From the NCBI GenBank assembly GCA_039930945.1, contig JBDTSW010000040.1, positions 1-18,225 of the forward strand: a stretch of DNA of 18,225 nucleotides. The letters are read 5' to 3'. The notes under the pieces were generated by a model. The model saw only the letters and a program-made list of their open reading frames with translations. It was not told where the DNA came from and did no database searches. The stretch comes from JBDTSW01 sp039930945 (GTDB taxonomy: Bacteria > Actinomycetota > Thermoleophilia > Solirubrobacterales > 70-9). The position numbers were made by a program, and so were the translations under genes. Positions 1 through 7,005 of this stretch are shown in pieces (position 1 is the first letter of the stretch; each line of letters starts with the position of its first letter).

Positions 1-78
1 CCTCCTGTTCTCTCGATTGAGTCGATCATCCCGCAGATCGGGCACTCGCGCAAGGCGGCCCTACGGAAGCGGAGCTGA
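1..78 (+). CDS. Possible 3' end of an upstream gene (partial)
   Basis: Frame 1 is open from the window edge to a TGA at 76-78 and reads as 25 residues ending in a basic tail (RKAALRKRS). The composition is protein-like, but the piece is too short to assign to a family, and a second frame is also open through this stretch. The interval between this stop and the Rieske gene (79-123) holds nothing I can identify. Only sequence upstream of the window would settle whether this is a gene end. Confidence 0.2.
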   Translation, partial: PPVLSIESIIPQIGHSRKAALRKRS

Positions 79-123
79 CCGAGCCCGCAGCTGAAACGCT
101 CGGACTTGTGAAATAGTCGGCTG

Positions 124-495
124 GTGGAATCCGGGTCGCCATCCAGCCAGCGTCTGGTCGCCGCCGACGAACTCGGGGACTCCCAGGTCTGCGTCGTCGA
201 GGAGACTCCGCATGGAACCCTCGCGGTGGGGATCAGCGGTGGCGAGCCGTTCGCCGTCTCCAATCGCTGCCGGCATCTGTTCGCCTCCCTCGGCCAGGGC
301 CGGGTGGCAGACGACGGGTGCCTGGAGTGCCCCTGGCACGGGGCCCGCTACGACGTCGCCACCGGCAAGATGACCCGCGGGCCGCAGGGTAAGTTCAAGC
401 CTCTGGCGGGCGCGGTCAAGGCAACGACCGGTGCCCGCTCGCTGAGCACCTTTGCGGTCGAGATCCGCGAGGGCGCGATCTGGCTGACGGGGTGA
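124..495 (+). CDS. Rieske [2Fe-2S] domain protein (stand-alone, ferredoxin type)
   Basis: The 123-residue protein is essentially one Rieske fold. The two cluster-binding boxes are visible: C49-R-H51 and C69-P-W-H72, separated by the usual short spacer, with the expected G-A-R-Y-D segment after the second box. There is no signal peptide or membrane anchor, so it is probably a soluble ferredoxin-like electron carrier or the Rieske subunit of a small oxygenase or nitrite-reductase-type system. No oxygenase alpha subunit lies next to it, so its partner is unknown; the P450 1.2 kb downstream is a conceivable but unproven partner. The start is GTG at 124, without a clear SD. Family assignment is firm; electron acceptor is not known. 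Confidence 0.86.
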   Translation: MESGSPSSQRLVAADELGDSQVCVVEETPHGTLAVGISGGEPFAVSNRCRHLFASLGQGRVADDGCLECPWHGARYDVATGKMTRGPQGKFKPLAGAVKATTGARSLSTFAVEIREGAIWLTG

Positions 496-524
496 CGGCC
501 ACTGCCTGAGCGACGGCGTAGGCT

Positions 525-546
525 GCGCCGGCCGATTGCCCGGCGC
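525..546 (+). terminator. GC-rich hairpin after the Rieske gene, candidate terminator
   Basis: A 7-bp perfect stem (GCGCCGG at 525-531 with CCGGCGC at 540-546) encloses an 8-nt loop, about 30 nt after the Rieske stop. There is no T-tract, so this would be the U-less type common in high-GC actinobacteria. The rest of 496-612 shows only a purine-rich stretch and an 8-codon ATG ORF (573-599). Confidence 0.33.
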
Positions 547-612
547 GCAACTTCGAAAGAGGGACGGAACTGATGAGAGGAGGGGGCGTCGAGCGCTGAC
601 GAGCTTGATCAC

Positions 613-1032
613 ATGGGGCCCGTCGACTACCTGGTGGTCGAGTGGCCCGGCCGACAGCCGACCGGGGAGGCCGCGCCGCTGCTGCTTGATCTGGTGGATC
701 GCGGGCTGATCCGCATTCTCGATCTCGCCTTCATCGCGAAGGGGGAGGACGGCTCCGTGACCGGCCTCGAGATCTCCGACCTCGGCGAGAACGTCGAGGA
801 GCTCAAGGTCTTCGAGGGCGCGTCCTCGGGGTTGCTCTCCGAGGACTACATCAGCGAGGCGGGCAAGGCGCTCGACCCCGGCACCTCGGCGGCCCTGCTC
901 GTCTACGAAAACCGCTGGGCGGCGCCGTTTGCGGCCGCGTTGCGCCGCTCGGGCGCCCAGCTGGTCGCCAACGGGCGGATCCCGGTGCAAGCCATCCTCG
1001 CGGCGCTGGACGCCGCCGAGGCGAAGTCCTAG
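613..1032 (+). CDS. DUF6325 family protein
   Basis: This 139-residue protein opens with MGPVDYLVVEWPG and has alternating hydrophobic strands and helices, including a DL(A)FI-K segment and a central I-DLGENVEELK region. That pattern matches the small actinobacterial proteins annotated as DUF6325, related to the DUF1269-type putative membrane-associated or stress proteins. Its biochemical role is unknown. It is followed after 19 nt by the SHOCT gene with its own SD, so the two probably form an operon; this neighbour pair recurs in actinobacteria as far as I know. The ATG at 613 lacks a close SD; a GAGGAGGGGG stretch lies too far upstream (577-586). An in-frame stop at 574-576 limits the N terminus. 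No catalytic residues can be named. Confidence 0.8.
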   Translation: MGPVDYLVVEWPGRQPTGEAAPLLLDLVDRGLIRILDLAFIAKGEDGSVTGLEISDLGENVEELKVFEGASSGLLSEDYISEAGKALDPGTSAALLVYENRWAAPFAAALRRSGAQLVANGRIPVQAILAALDAAEAKS

Positions 1033-1051
1033 AGAGCGAAGGGAGCAGGTA

Positions 1052-1312
1052 ATGCCAGGATTGGTACGAGGAGTTGCGAGGACGGCGGTTGTGGCCGGAA
1101 CGGCGACCGCGGTCAGCGGCCGCGTCGCCCGCCGCCAGAACGCCCGCTGGGCCGAGCAGGAGCAGCAGCAGCCGGCGGCGTCTGAGCAGGCGCCGGCAGC
1201 GCCGGCGGCCGACCCGATCGCGCAGCTGAAGGAGTTGGGGGAGCTGCACCAGAGCGGCGTGCTGACCGACGAGGAGTTCGCCACCCAGAAGGCGAAGCTG
1301 CTCGGTTCCTGA
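1052..1312 (+). CDS. SHOCT domain-containing small protein
   Basis: The 86-residue protein has three parts. Residues 1-30 are a short segment rich in V, A, R and T (possibly membrane-associated); a flexible linker rich in Q, A, E and P follows; and the C-terminal ~32 residues form a SHOCT domain (DPIAQLKELGELHQSGVLTD then EEFATQKAKLL). SHOCT is a short C-terminal oligomerisation module with no catalytic function. I chose ATG 1052 because GGGAG at 1041-1045 sits 6 nt before it and the reading frame upstream runs through the end of DUF6325 in a different frame. It is co-directional with and probably co-transcribed with the DUF6325 gene, which suggests a joint envelope or stress function (inference). 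Confidence 0.86.
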   Translation: MPGLVRGVARTAVVAGTATAVSGRVARRQNARWAEQEQQQPAASEQAPAAPAADPIAQLKELGELHQSGVLTDEEFATQKAKLLGS

Positions 1313-1409
1313 CGATCGCGAAGCGGGGCGCGCCGGCAGCGACCGCGGACGACGAAGGGATCGCTGCGATCAGACGGCCTCGGTCCAGACGAGCGCGGAG
1401 CCGTCGGCG

Positions 1410-1634
1410 CTACGGCTCGACGTCGACCTTGAAGCCCGGCGACCAGCCGCTGTGCTTGTCCGGCTTGGCGCTCTTCTCCGAACGCGCCCGGAACCGATAC
1501 GTCTTGCCGGGCTTGACGTCGACGGGCTTGTCGTTCTGCCCGAAGGTCGCCTCCAGCTTCGACATGTTGGACTTCCAGCCGCGCCGGGTGCGCCAGCGTG
1601 GCCGGCGATCTTGGTCGTAGTCTGGGGGTGACAA
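1410..1634 (-). pseudogene. Fibronectin-III-like domain fragment (decayed gene end)
   Basis: The minus strand encodes a 74-codon piece whose last ~35 residues read as the F and G strands of an FnIII-type domain: a GKTYRFRARS strand followed by a W-SPGFKV strand, ending in a natural stop. The upstream part of such a protein (signal peptide, earlier domains) is missing, because the divergent P450 gene begins 36 bp away. I therefore read this as the surviving C terminus of a secreted multi-domain protein, truncated by rearrangement. The TTG used as a nominal start is arbitrary. It could instead be a real short ORF, but no SD or promoter was found. The gap between the SHOCT stop and this fragment (1313-1409) shows nothing definite. 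Confidence 0.4.
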
Positions 1635-1669
1635 CGCCCGACGGCAAGCCCCCGGAAGGACCGGATCAG

Positions 1670-2914
1670 ATGAGCGTCATCGCCGAGCCAGACCTCGACC
1701 GAATCGACCTGGGCGATCTCGATCTCTGGGCCGAGGGGCCGCCGCATCCCCTCTTCACCCGCCTGCGGCGCCAGGCTCCGGTCCACTGGAGCCCGCTCGC
1801 CGGCCATCCGGACGAGGCGGGCTTCTGGTCGATCACACGCGCCGCCGACCTGCGCAAGGTCAGCCTCGACTGGCAGGCCTTCTCCTCGGAGGTCGGCGGG
1901 ATCCTCGTGCTCGACGACTTCGGGATCCCGCTCGAGGCCCAGCGCCAGCAGATGATCTCGATGGACCCCCCGCGCCACGACCGGATCAAGGTGCTGTTCC
2001 AGCGCGGCTTCACCCCGAGGCGCATCGCCGAGCACGAGCAGCGGATTCGCGCCATCGTCAACCGCGTCCTCGACCGCGTCGCCGAGCGCGGCGAGTGCGA
2101 CCTGGTTGCGGAGGTAGCCGGCCCGGTCGTCTCGCGGGTGATCGGATCGTTCCTGGGCACTCCGGAGGAGGACGACCAGCGCCACATGGAGGACACCAAC
2201 ATCGCGCTCGGCTTCGGCGACGAGGATCTGCGCCCCAGCGAGCAGGCGATGACCGAGATGATGAGCCGGGCCTGGGAGGAGACGATGGAGTTGATCGCCG
2301 ACCGCCGCGCCAACCCGGGCGACGATCTCCTCAGCGTCCTCGTCCACGCCGTCGTCGACGGCGAGAGCCTGAGCGAGTCCGAGATCTTCATGGGAGTAGG
2401 CCTGCTGGGCGCGGCCGGAAACGACAGCACCCGGGCGGTCTTCACCAGCGGCATGCTCGGGCTGTTCGAGCACCCCGACCAAAAGCAGCTCCTGCTCGAC
2501 GACCCGGCGTTGATCGGGGGCGCGGTCGAGGAGCTGCTGCGCATGTATCCGGCCTTCGCCCACTTCCGGCGCACGGCCACGCGCGATCTCGAGTTGCACG
2601 GGACGGCCATCGCCGAGGGCGACAAGGTGCTGCTGTGGTACGTCGCCTCGAACCGCGACGAGGACGTCTACTCCGATCCGCAGCGCCTGGACGTCACCCG
2701 CAACCCCGATCACCAGGCGTTTGGCGCCGGCGGCAGGCACTTCTGCCTCGGCGCCGCGCTCGCCCGCCTCGAGCTGCGGACGCTGCTGGCCGAGACGCTG
2801 CGCCGCTTCCCCGACATCGAGCCGGCGGGCGAGCCCACCCACGCCCGCTCGATGTTCGTCAACCAGCTGAAGACGCTGCCGGTCCGCTTCAGCCCGCGGC
2901 CGGCGGGCAACTAG
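1670..2914 (+). CDS. Cytochrome P450 monooxygenase (CYP125/124-like)
   Basis: The 414-residue protein has the full set of P450 landmarks. The I-helix motif A249-G-N-D-S-T254 handles oxygen activation, the K-helix ExxR is E288-L-L-R291, and the heme loop FGAGGRHFC places the axial cysteine at C359. Length and N terminus (a WAEGPPHPLF-LRR-APVHW pattern) resemble bacterial CYP124/CYP125/CYP142-type enzymes that hydroxylate steroid side chains or branched lipids. That subfamily link is from motif style, so substrate is an inference. ATG 1670 is preferred because GGAAGGA at 1654-1660 is correctly spaced; GTG 1628 is an alternative 14 codons upstream. It needs ferredoxin and reductase partners, which are not adjacent. 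It converges with the SDR gene, with only 23 bp between the stops. Confidence 0.95.
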   Translation: MSVIAEPDLDRIDLGDLDLWAEGPPHPLFTRLRRQAPVHWSPLAGHPDEAGFWSITRAADLRKVSLDWQAFSSEVGGILVLDDFGIPLEAQRQQMISMDPPRHDRIKVLFQRGFTPRRIAEHEQRIRAIVNRVLDRVAERGECDLVAEVAGPVVSRVIGSFLGTPEEDDQRHMEDTNIALGFGDEDLRPSEQAMTEMMSRAWEETMELIADRRANPGDDLLSVLVHAVVDGESLSESEIFMGVGLLGAAGNDSTRAVFTSGMLGLFEHPDQKQLLLDDPALIGGAVEELLRMYPAFAHFRRTATRDLELHGTAIAEGDKVLLWYVASNRDEDVYSDPQRLDVTRNPDHQAFGAGGRHFCLGAALARLELRTLLAETLRRFPDIEPAGEPTHARSMFVNQLKTLPVRFSPRPAGN

Positions 2915-2937
2915 CTCGGCGCCATGATCGCGGGGTC

Positions 2938-3747
2938 CTAAGGGCCGAACGACGACGGGCGTTTCGCGCCGCCCCTGTAGACGCACCAATGGACGAAGCG
3001 CGGGAAGAGGCGGCCGGTCTGGTGGAAGACCGTGTACATGAACGGCGCCGTTGCCTCGCGGCGCTCCCGCTCGACCGCGCGAGTCACCACCTCAGCCGCC
3101 TGCCCGGGGGTCATGGTGGGAACGAGGCGGTCCACCCAGGGAACGCGATCCTCGGATCCCGGGTTGTTCTCCCAGTAGCTGCTGCTGATCTTCGACATCA
3201 CCACGTCGGTGACCGTCACCCCCGTATCGCGCATGTCCACGCGCAGCGCCGCCGAGAACCCGCGCAAGGCCCACCGCGCCGATGCGTAGGCGATCGAGCT
3301 TGGCCACGGGAACCAAGCGCCAGGGCCGTTGATGTTGCAGACGTTGCCGCTTCCCCTGTCCGCCATCTCGGCGATGAACGCCTTGGTGATCGCGAATGCC
3401 GCGAAGTACGGCGCGGCCATGTCCGCCTGCATCTCCTCGAGCGGGGTCTCCTCGATGAAGACCCAGCGGCCGATCCCCGCGTTGTTGACGATCACGTCCG
3501 GGATCGTCCCCTCCGCCTTGATCGCGTCGGTCGTCGCGACGACCGCGTCGAGGTCGGCGAGATCGACCGGGTAGACGCGGGCGCGGCCGCCCGCGGCCTC
3601 GATCTCCGAGGCGACGCCGCGCAGTTTGTCCTCGCTGCGGGCGAGCAGCAACACCTCGGCACCCCGGGCGGCCATGGTGCGGGCCGTCGCCGCCCCGAGG
3701 CCTTGCGAGGCGCCGGTGATCAGTGCCATCGTGCCGGCGAGATTCAT
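2938..3747 (-). CDS. SDR-family oxidoreductase with atypical active site
   Basis: This is a 269-residue classical-length short-chain dehydrogenase/reductase. The NAD(P)-binding TGASQGLG lies at residues 11-18 and the NNAG motif at 88-91. The active site departs from the family: the Tyr is kept (Y154), but the usual Lys four residues later is Arg (R158, CGG), and the usual Ser 13 residues before the Tyr is Gly (G141 in an NINGPGAW context instead of NISSxAG). The C-terminal extension is rich in aromatic and basic residues, as in mycobacterial lipid-related SDRs. It may be an SDR with altered chemistry, a binding protein or a substrate-assisted enzyme. The neighbouring P450 suggests lipid or steroid oxidation. 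The start ATG lies 7 nt after a TAGGCT hexamer, with no SD, consistent with a leaderless mRNA. Confidence 0.91.
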   Translation of the reverse strand: MNLAGTMALITGASQGLGAATARTMAARGAEVLLLARSEDKLRGVASEIEAAGGRARVYPVDLADLDAVVATTDAIKAEGTIPDVIVNNAGIGRWVFIEETPLEEMQADMAAPYFAAFAITKAFIAEMADRGSGNVCNINGPGAWFPWPSSIAYASARWALRGFSAALRVDMRDTGVTVTDVVMSKISSSYWENNPGSEDRVPWVDRLVPTMTPGQAAEVVTRAVERERREATAPFMYTVFHQTGRLFPRFVHWCVYRGGAKRPSSFGP

Positions 3748-3754
3748 CCGGCCG

Positions 3755-3760
3755 AGCCTA
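3755..3760 (-). promoter_or_regulatory. Putative -10 (TAGGCT) for a leaderless SDR mRNA
   Basis: On the minus strand TAGGCT is followed by 7 nt and then the SDR start codon, so transcription would begin at or very near the ATG. No convincing -35 was found. It lies in the 49-bp divergent spacer shared with the lipoprotein gene. Confidence 0.33.
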
Positions 3761-3781
3761 GCCGAGGGACTTCGCGATCTC

Positions 3782-3787
3782 TATGAT
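3782..3787 (+). promoter_or_regulatory. Putative -10 (TATGAT) for the lipoprotein operon
   Basis: TATGAT is a near-consensus -10 ending 9 nt before the ATG at 3797, and no SD precedes that ATG, which suggests leaderless transcription. No matching -35 is evident. Confidence 0.35.
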
Positions 3788-3796
3788 CGGCCGGGA

Positions 3797-4717
3797 ATGC
3801 GGTCCGGGTCGCGAATCAGGCGGCGAGCGGCCAGATGGGCGTTGGCGGCCGCGGTCGTGGCGGCCGTCGGTCTCGTCGGATGCGGGGGTGAGGACGACGC
3901 CAACGGCGGCCCCAACCCACAGCCGGCCTTCTAGTTGACCGCAGCCAATGCCGCCGACCTGAAGCGTCAGGCCTACGACGCCGCCGCCTCGTTCGCGCGC
4001 AGCCAGGGGCCGGGCGAATCACTGCTGGTGCTCGACTTCGGTGCTGCGCGCCTGAAGAAGGGCACCTACGGGGCGGCGCTTCGAAGCGGCACCTTCTTCA
4101 GCAACGAGGAGATCGGCACCGCGCTTCAGGCGGCGGCGCACGGCTACGAAGACCACCACGAGCGGGGCTCGGTGACGATCGCCTACGTGAACAGCAACGC
4201 ATTCCTGGGTCGCCCCGGCCGGGGCTACAAGGCGTTCGATGAAGTCACCGCGCGCGAGGCGGGCGAGCAGCAGGCCAAGACCCTGGCCGGCCTCGACCTC
4301 TCCGCGCATCAATCAGCGGCCATCGGCGGGGACATCGAACCCGGTTACGACGCCGTTGCGAAGCCGGAGGTCGCGATCGCCATGGTCGCGGGGGCCAACT
4401 CGGCCTCGGGCAAACCCTACTACGACGTCGGGACCGCCCCCTGCACCGGCGGGAACTGCACGAACGGCTGGACTCCCCGGGACATCTGCGAGGTCGCAGG
4501 TGGGCACGGCCGAGTGGCGCTTCCCGAGATCTACTTCGCAGGCGTCGTCGATCAGCCGTCACAGTGGGCCAAGATCCAGAAGACCTGCAAGATCGATTCC
4601 TTCGCCGGGGTGAGCTCAAGCCCGATCGGCCCGTTCTCACCGCAGGGGAGCTGGCGAGCGCTGCGGGAGAAGACCTCGGCCGGCGTCGACCCGGTCATCG
4701 TGGTGTTCCCCGGGTGA
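3797..4717 (+). pseudogene. Lipoprotein gene of unknown function interrupted by an in-frame TAG
   Basis: From ATG 3797 the frame encodes a textbook lipoprotein signal: a basic start (RIRRRAAR), a hydrophobic stretch, the lipobox LVGC with C29, then a Gly/Asp/Asn/Pro linker. Codon 46 is TAG (3932-3934). The same frame then continues, uninterrupted, for 260 more codons to 4717 as a well-formed extracellular-looking domain. That domain has four cysteines spaced for disulfides (around APCTGGNC, DICEVA and KTCKID) and an LVLDFG strand near its start. The domain has no signal of its own, so signal and domain clearly belong together. I do not recognise the family. One base change (for example CAG to TAG) would explain the stop. 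TTG 3935 directly after it could allow restart, but the product would lack export. The downstream lipoprotein overlaps its end by 4 nt. Confidence 0.62.
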
Positions 4718-5235
4718 GGACGCGGCGCCGACACCGAGCCACTCGCGTGGTTGTAGCGCTGCTCTCGGTTCTCGCGGCCGGCGCGGCTGTCGCCTGCAGC
4801 TCCGAGGACGGAGCGGAGACGAGCAGCGCCGAGCGCGACGGCGGCGATATCGGCCGAGCGATGACCGAGACGATCCCGGCACAGATCGACGCTCAGCCGC
4901 AGACCTTCGTCTCATCCGAGGTCCTGCGCCCGGTCACGAACGCTTGGCGCACCGCCAGCCGTGAGCGACTCACCGAGGTCGACGCCGGGGCTCTCGCCGC
5001 CGACAGATCAACGGGAGCCTTCGCGATCTTCCGCCACGACTTCGTCTTGACCCGCCAGGACGTCACGCTCATTGAGGTGAAGGACTCAGGGCCCCTCCGG
5101 ATCACCAAGGCGCCGATCGGCGCGGGCGTCGAGGAATCTGCCCAAAGGGACGGCGAGATCGAGTTCGTCGGGGCGCACGGCGTCCGGGGCACCCTTCACC
5201 TCAGCGACGACACCGTCAGCTTGAAGGAAGGCTGA
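4714..5235 (+). CDS. Putative lipoprotein, unknown function
   Basis: The 173-residue product begins with a basic RTRRRHRATR segment, a hydrophobic stretch and the lipobox AVAC with C28, followed by an Ser/Asp/Glu-rich linker. It should be exported and lipid-anchored outside the membrane. The remaining ~140 residues alternate short beta-like segments (for example GAFAIFRHDFVLT and DVTLIEVKD) and match no family I know. I chose GTG 4714 because it overlaps the stop of the preceding gene as GTGA, a typical translational-coupling arrangement, and because it places the signal peptide at the N terminus. Coupling implies the two lipoproteins worked together. If the upstream gene is truly broken, translation of this one may now depend on restart at 3935. 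Confidence 0.7.
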   Translation: MRTRRRHRATRVVVALLSVLAAGAAVACSSEDGAETSSAERDGGDIGRAMTETIPAQIDAQPQTFVSSEVLRPVTNAWRTASRERLTEVDAGALAADRSTGAFAIFRHDFVLTRQDVTLIEVKDSGPLRITKAPIGAGVEESAQRDGEIEFVGAHGVRGTLHLSDDTVSLKEG

Positions 5236-5260
5236 CGTAGGTCCCCAGTCAGGCTAACTT
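5232..5260 (+). promoter_or_regulatory. Putative promoter of the patatin gene (CTGACG-17-TAACTT)
   Basis: CTGACG (5232-5237) and TAACTT (5255-5260) are separated by exactly 17 bp. The ATG of the patatin gene follows the -10 after 7 nt and has no SD, so the transcript would be leaderless. The -35 overlaps the stop codon of the upstream lipoprotein. Confidence 0.45.
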
Positions 5261-5267
5261 TGCACCC

Positions 5268-6389
5268 ATGGCTCTGGACGAACGACTCGACCTGTTCGCG
5301 ATCAAGCACCAGTTCGAGCGCTACGCGGAACTGATCAGCCTCGGCGGCCTTGCCGCCGATGTCGCCTTCCTGCGCCGCGCCCGCCGCGCGTTGCTGCCGC
5401 TGCCGCTGATCGACCGGCAGGACGAGATCGACGCCTCGACCGTGTTCCCCCCGCTCCATTCGCGGCCGATCTCGACGCTCGAGGGCAAGCGGGTTGCGCT
5501 GGTCGCCTCCGGTGGTGGTGGCGCCGCGGTGGCGCTGGTCGGGGTGGCACGCGCATTCGAGGAGGCGGGGATCGAGCCGGCCGCGATCGTCGGCTGCTCG
5601 GGTGGGGCGATCTGGGGCTCGATGTGGGCCGCGGGGATGAGCGCCCAGGAGATGGCCGAGTTCTCGCTGCGCTGGAAGCCCGAGGACTACCTCGACGTCC
5701 AGTGGCTGAAGATCCCGCGTTTCGCGCTCTCGGCGTTGCGCGGATTCACCGGGCTTGCCAAGGGCGAGGCGATCGAGCGGCTATTCGACCAGCGGGTGCG
5801 CGGCATGCGCTGCGGGGAAACGCCGATCCCGCTGAAGACGATCGTCTACAACATGGACCTCGGGCGGGTCGAGTACTTCGGCACCGACGAGACCCCCGAC
5901 GTCACCGTCGGCCACCTGGTCCGGGTCGCTGTCGCCCTGCCGCTGTTCATCGAGTCGGTGCCGGTCCAGGGCCACCTCTACGTGGACGGAGGGATCATCG
6001 AGGTCTGGCCGATCCAGCCGGTCCTCGACGAGGGCGGCTTCGACCGCGTGGTCGGCGTCAACTTCATGCTGCCCAGGGGCCTCGAGCCCAAGGACATCAC
6101 CGGCTGGCCGGACCGCCTCGGCGGCCTCTTCGAGGCAAGCCGCCAGCTCCAGCAGGGCTATCACCTCGAGCTCGCGCGCCGTGCGCGAGCGCAACTCGGC
6201 GACAGGCTCACCCTGATCGATCCGGTCGAGGACTCGGAGCTCCACGGTACGTCCTTTTACGATCTCTTCCTCGATCGCAGCCACTGGCCGCGCCTGATCC
6301 GCCAGGGATACGACGCGGCGACCGAGGCGCTGGACGTTATTCGCGACGAGCAACCCGCGGCCTCCGAGCGCACCTCCACCCCCGGATAG
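5268..6389 (+). CDS. Patatin-like phospholipase / acyl hydrolase
   Basis: The 373-residue protein contains a patatin domain from about residue 74 to 285. The catalytic dyad is visible: the nucleophile S111 in GCSGG (GxSxG) and D240 in the YVDGG motif. The oxyanion segment SGGGGAAV (81-88) keeps the glycines but has Ala where GGGxRG enzymes have Arg. A ~70-residue helical N-terminal extension and a ~90-residue C-terminal part flank the domain, as in actinobacterial cytosolic patatin-like proteins. There is no signal peptide, so it should act inside the cell on acyl esters or phospholipids (family knowledge). The thioesterase gene downstream faces it (convergent), and both could serve lipid turnover. 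The ATG is preceded by a likely leaderless promoter. Confidence 0.94.
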   Translation: MALDERLDLFAIKHQFERYAELISLGGLAADVAFLRRARRALLPLPLIDRQDEIDASTVFPPLHSRPISTLEGKRVALVASGGGGAAVALVGVARAFEEAGIEPAAIVGCSGGAIWGSMWAAGMSAQEMAEFSLRWKPEDYLDVQWLKIPRFALSALRGFTGLAKGEAIERLFDQRVRGMRCGETPIPLKTIVYNMDLGRVEYFGTDETPDVTVGHLVRVAVALPLFIESVPVQGHLYVDGGIIEVWPIQPVLDEGGFDRVVGVNFMLPRGLEPKDITGWPDRLGGLFEASRQLQQGYHLELARRARAQLGDRLTLIDPVEDSELHGTSFYDLFLDRSHWPRLIRQGYDAATEALDVIRDEQPAASERTSTPG

Positions 6390-6433
6390 GCGTCCTGCTG
6401 GGTTATCGCCGCGCGGTTCACGCGACCTCGCGG

Positions 6434-6796
6434 TCACCCTGGACCGCGGATGACCGCAAAGGTTCCCAGTCCCAGGGCGAGCAGCCGACCATCCTCGTGG
6501 CGGACCTCGCTTTGGAGGAGGGCGACTCCAGCGGTCTTGCGGTCGAGCGCGGTTCGGCAGATGATCCGTCCCCCCTCGGCACTGCCCACGTAGTTGAGGG
6601 AGAGGCTCACCGTGACCACGGTCTCGTCGGCTTCCTTGACCTCCCAGAGGGCGCGCCCCATGCCGTAGTCCACCAGCGCGTAGGTGACGACGCCGGAGAG
6701 CACGCCCGCGGGGTTGATGTGCCGGGGGGCGATCTCGAGCTCGGTGGTCCCGGCGTCGACGAAGCGCAGGCCGATGAAGTCGCACAGCTCGTCCAC
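6434..6796 (-). CDS. PaaI-type hotdog-fold thioesterase
   Basis: The 120-residue length and sequence pattern are those of a PaaI/4HBT hotdog thioesterase, which hydrolyses acyl-CoA thioesters. The central helix reads INPAGVLSGVVTYALVDYGMG (residues 27-47), with the conserved acidic residue D43. The usual HGG at the start of that helix is replaced by SGV. The long strand VTVSLSLNYVG (62-71) and the LLQSEVRHEDGRLLA strand near the C terminus complete the fold. I chose GTG 6796; the frame stays open about 25 codons further upstream, so a longer N terminus is possible. It is co-directional with the broken methyltransferase region upstream. The specific acyl substrate cannot be predicted. Confidence 0.86.
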   Translation of the reverse strand: MDELCDFIGLRFVDAGTTELEIAPRHINPAGVLSGVVTYALVDYGMGRALWEVKEADETVVTVSLSLNYVGSAEGGRIICRTALDRKTAGVALLQSEVRHEDGRLLALGLGTFAVIRGPG

Positions 6797-6876
6797 TTGG
6801 ACCGCTGACTCTATTGCGCCAACTCCAGCGCGAGCGCCTCCAGGTACTGGACCGAGCAGCGCCTTTTCTCCCGTAG

Positions 6877-7005
6877 TCAGCTATCCGAGGTGTCGGCGCG
6901 GCGGATCGCGGCGACCGCAGCCCAGCCGAACCCGACCAGCCCGGCAAACAAGACGATCAGCCCGACCACCGGGCCGATCAGGAAGAAGCAGGCCAGCGTG
7001 ATCAC
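6877..7005 (-). CDS. Small membrane protein or C-terminal remnant of one
   Basis: GTG 7005 opens a 42-codon frame that is almost entirely hydrophobic (LACFFLIGPVVGLIVLFAGL, then VGFGWAAVAAI) and ends with a charged RRADTSDS tail and TGA. This is one or two closely packed transmembrane helices. It starts exactly where the methyltransferase frame loses its homology, in a different frame, so it is either an intact tiny membrane protein or the tail of a larger gene whose front was deleted. The frame after the stop continues for 20 codons (ending YLEALALELAQ) before TAG at about 6814, which looks oddly protein-like but has no start codon of its own. Confidence 0.4.
   Translation of the reverse strand: MITLACFFLIGPVVGLIVLFAGLVGFGWAAVAAIRRADTSDS

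Noticed and set aside
573..599. 8-codon ATG ORF upstream of DUF6325 as a leader peptide
   Set aside because: Too short, purine-rich and not overlapping the gene; no further support.
61..1647. Very long minus-strand ORF opposite the Rieske, DUF6325 and SHOCT genes
   Set aside because: Arg/Ala/Pro-rich translation with no motif; it is the antisense shadow of three well-supported genes in GC-rich DNA.
2095..3786. Plus-strand ORF of over 500 codons across P450 and SDR
   Set aside because: Out-of-frame and antisense reading of the two enzymes; composition is Arg/Gly/Pro-dominated.
6814..6876. Minus-strand 20-codon tail ending YLEALALELAQ
   Set aside because: Looks protein-like, but follows a stop codon directly and has no start; may be remnant or chance.
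5781..6947. Minus-strand ORF opposite the patatin gene
   Set aside because: Shadow of the patatin and thioesterase genes; no domain recognisable.
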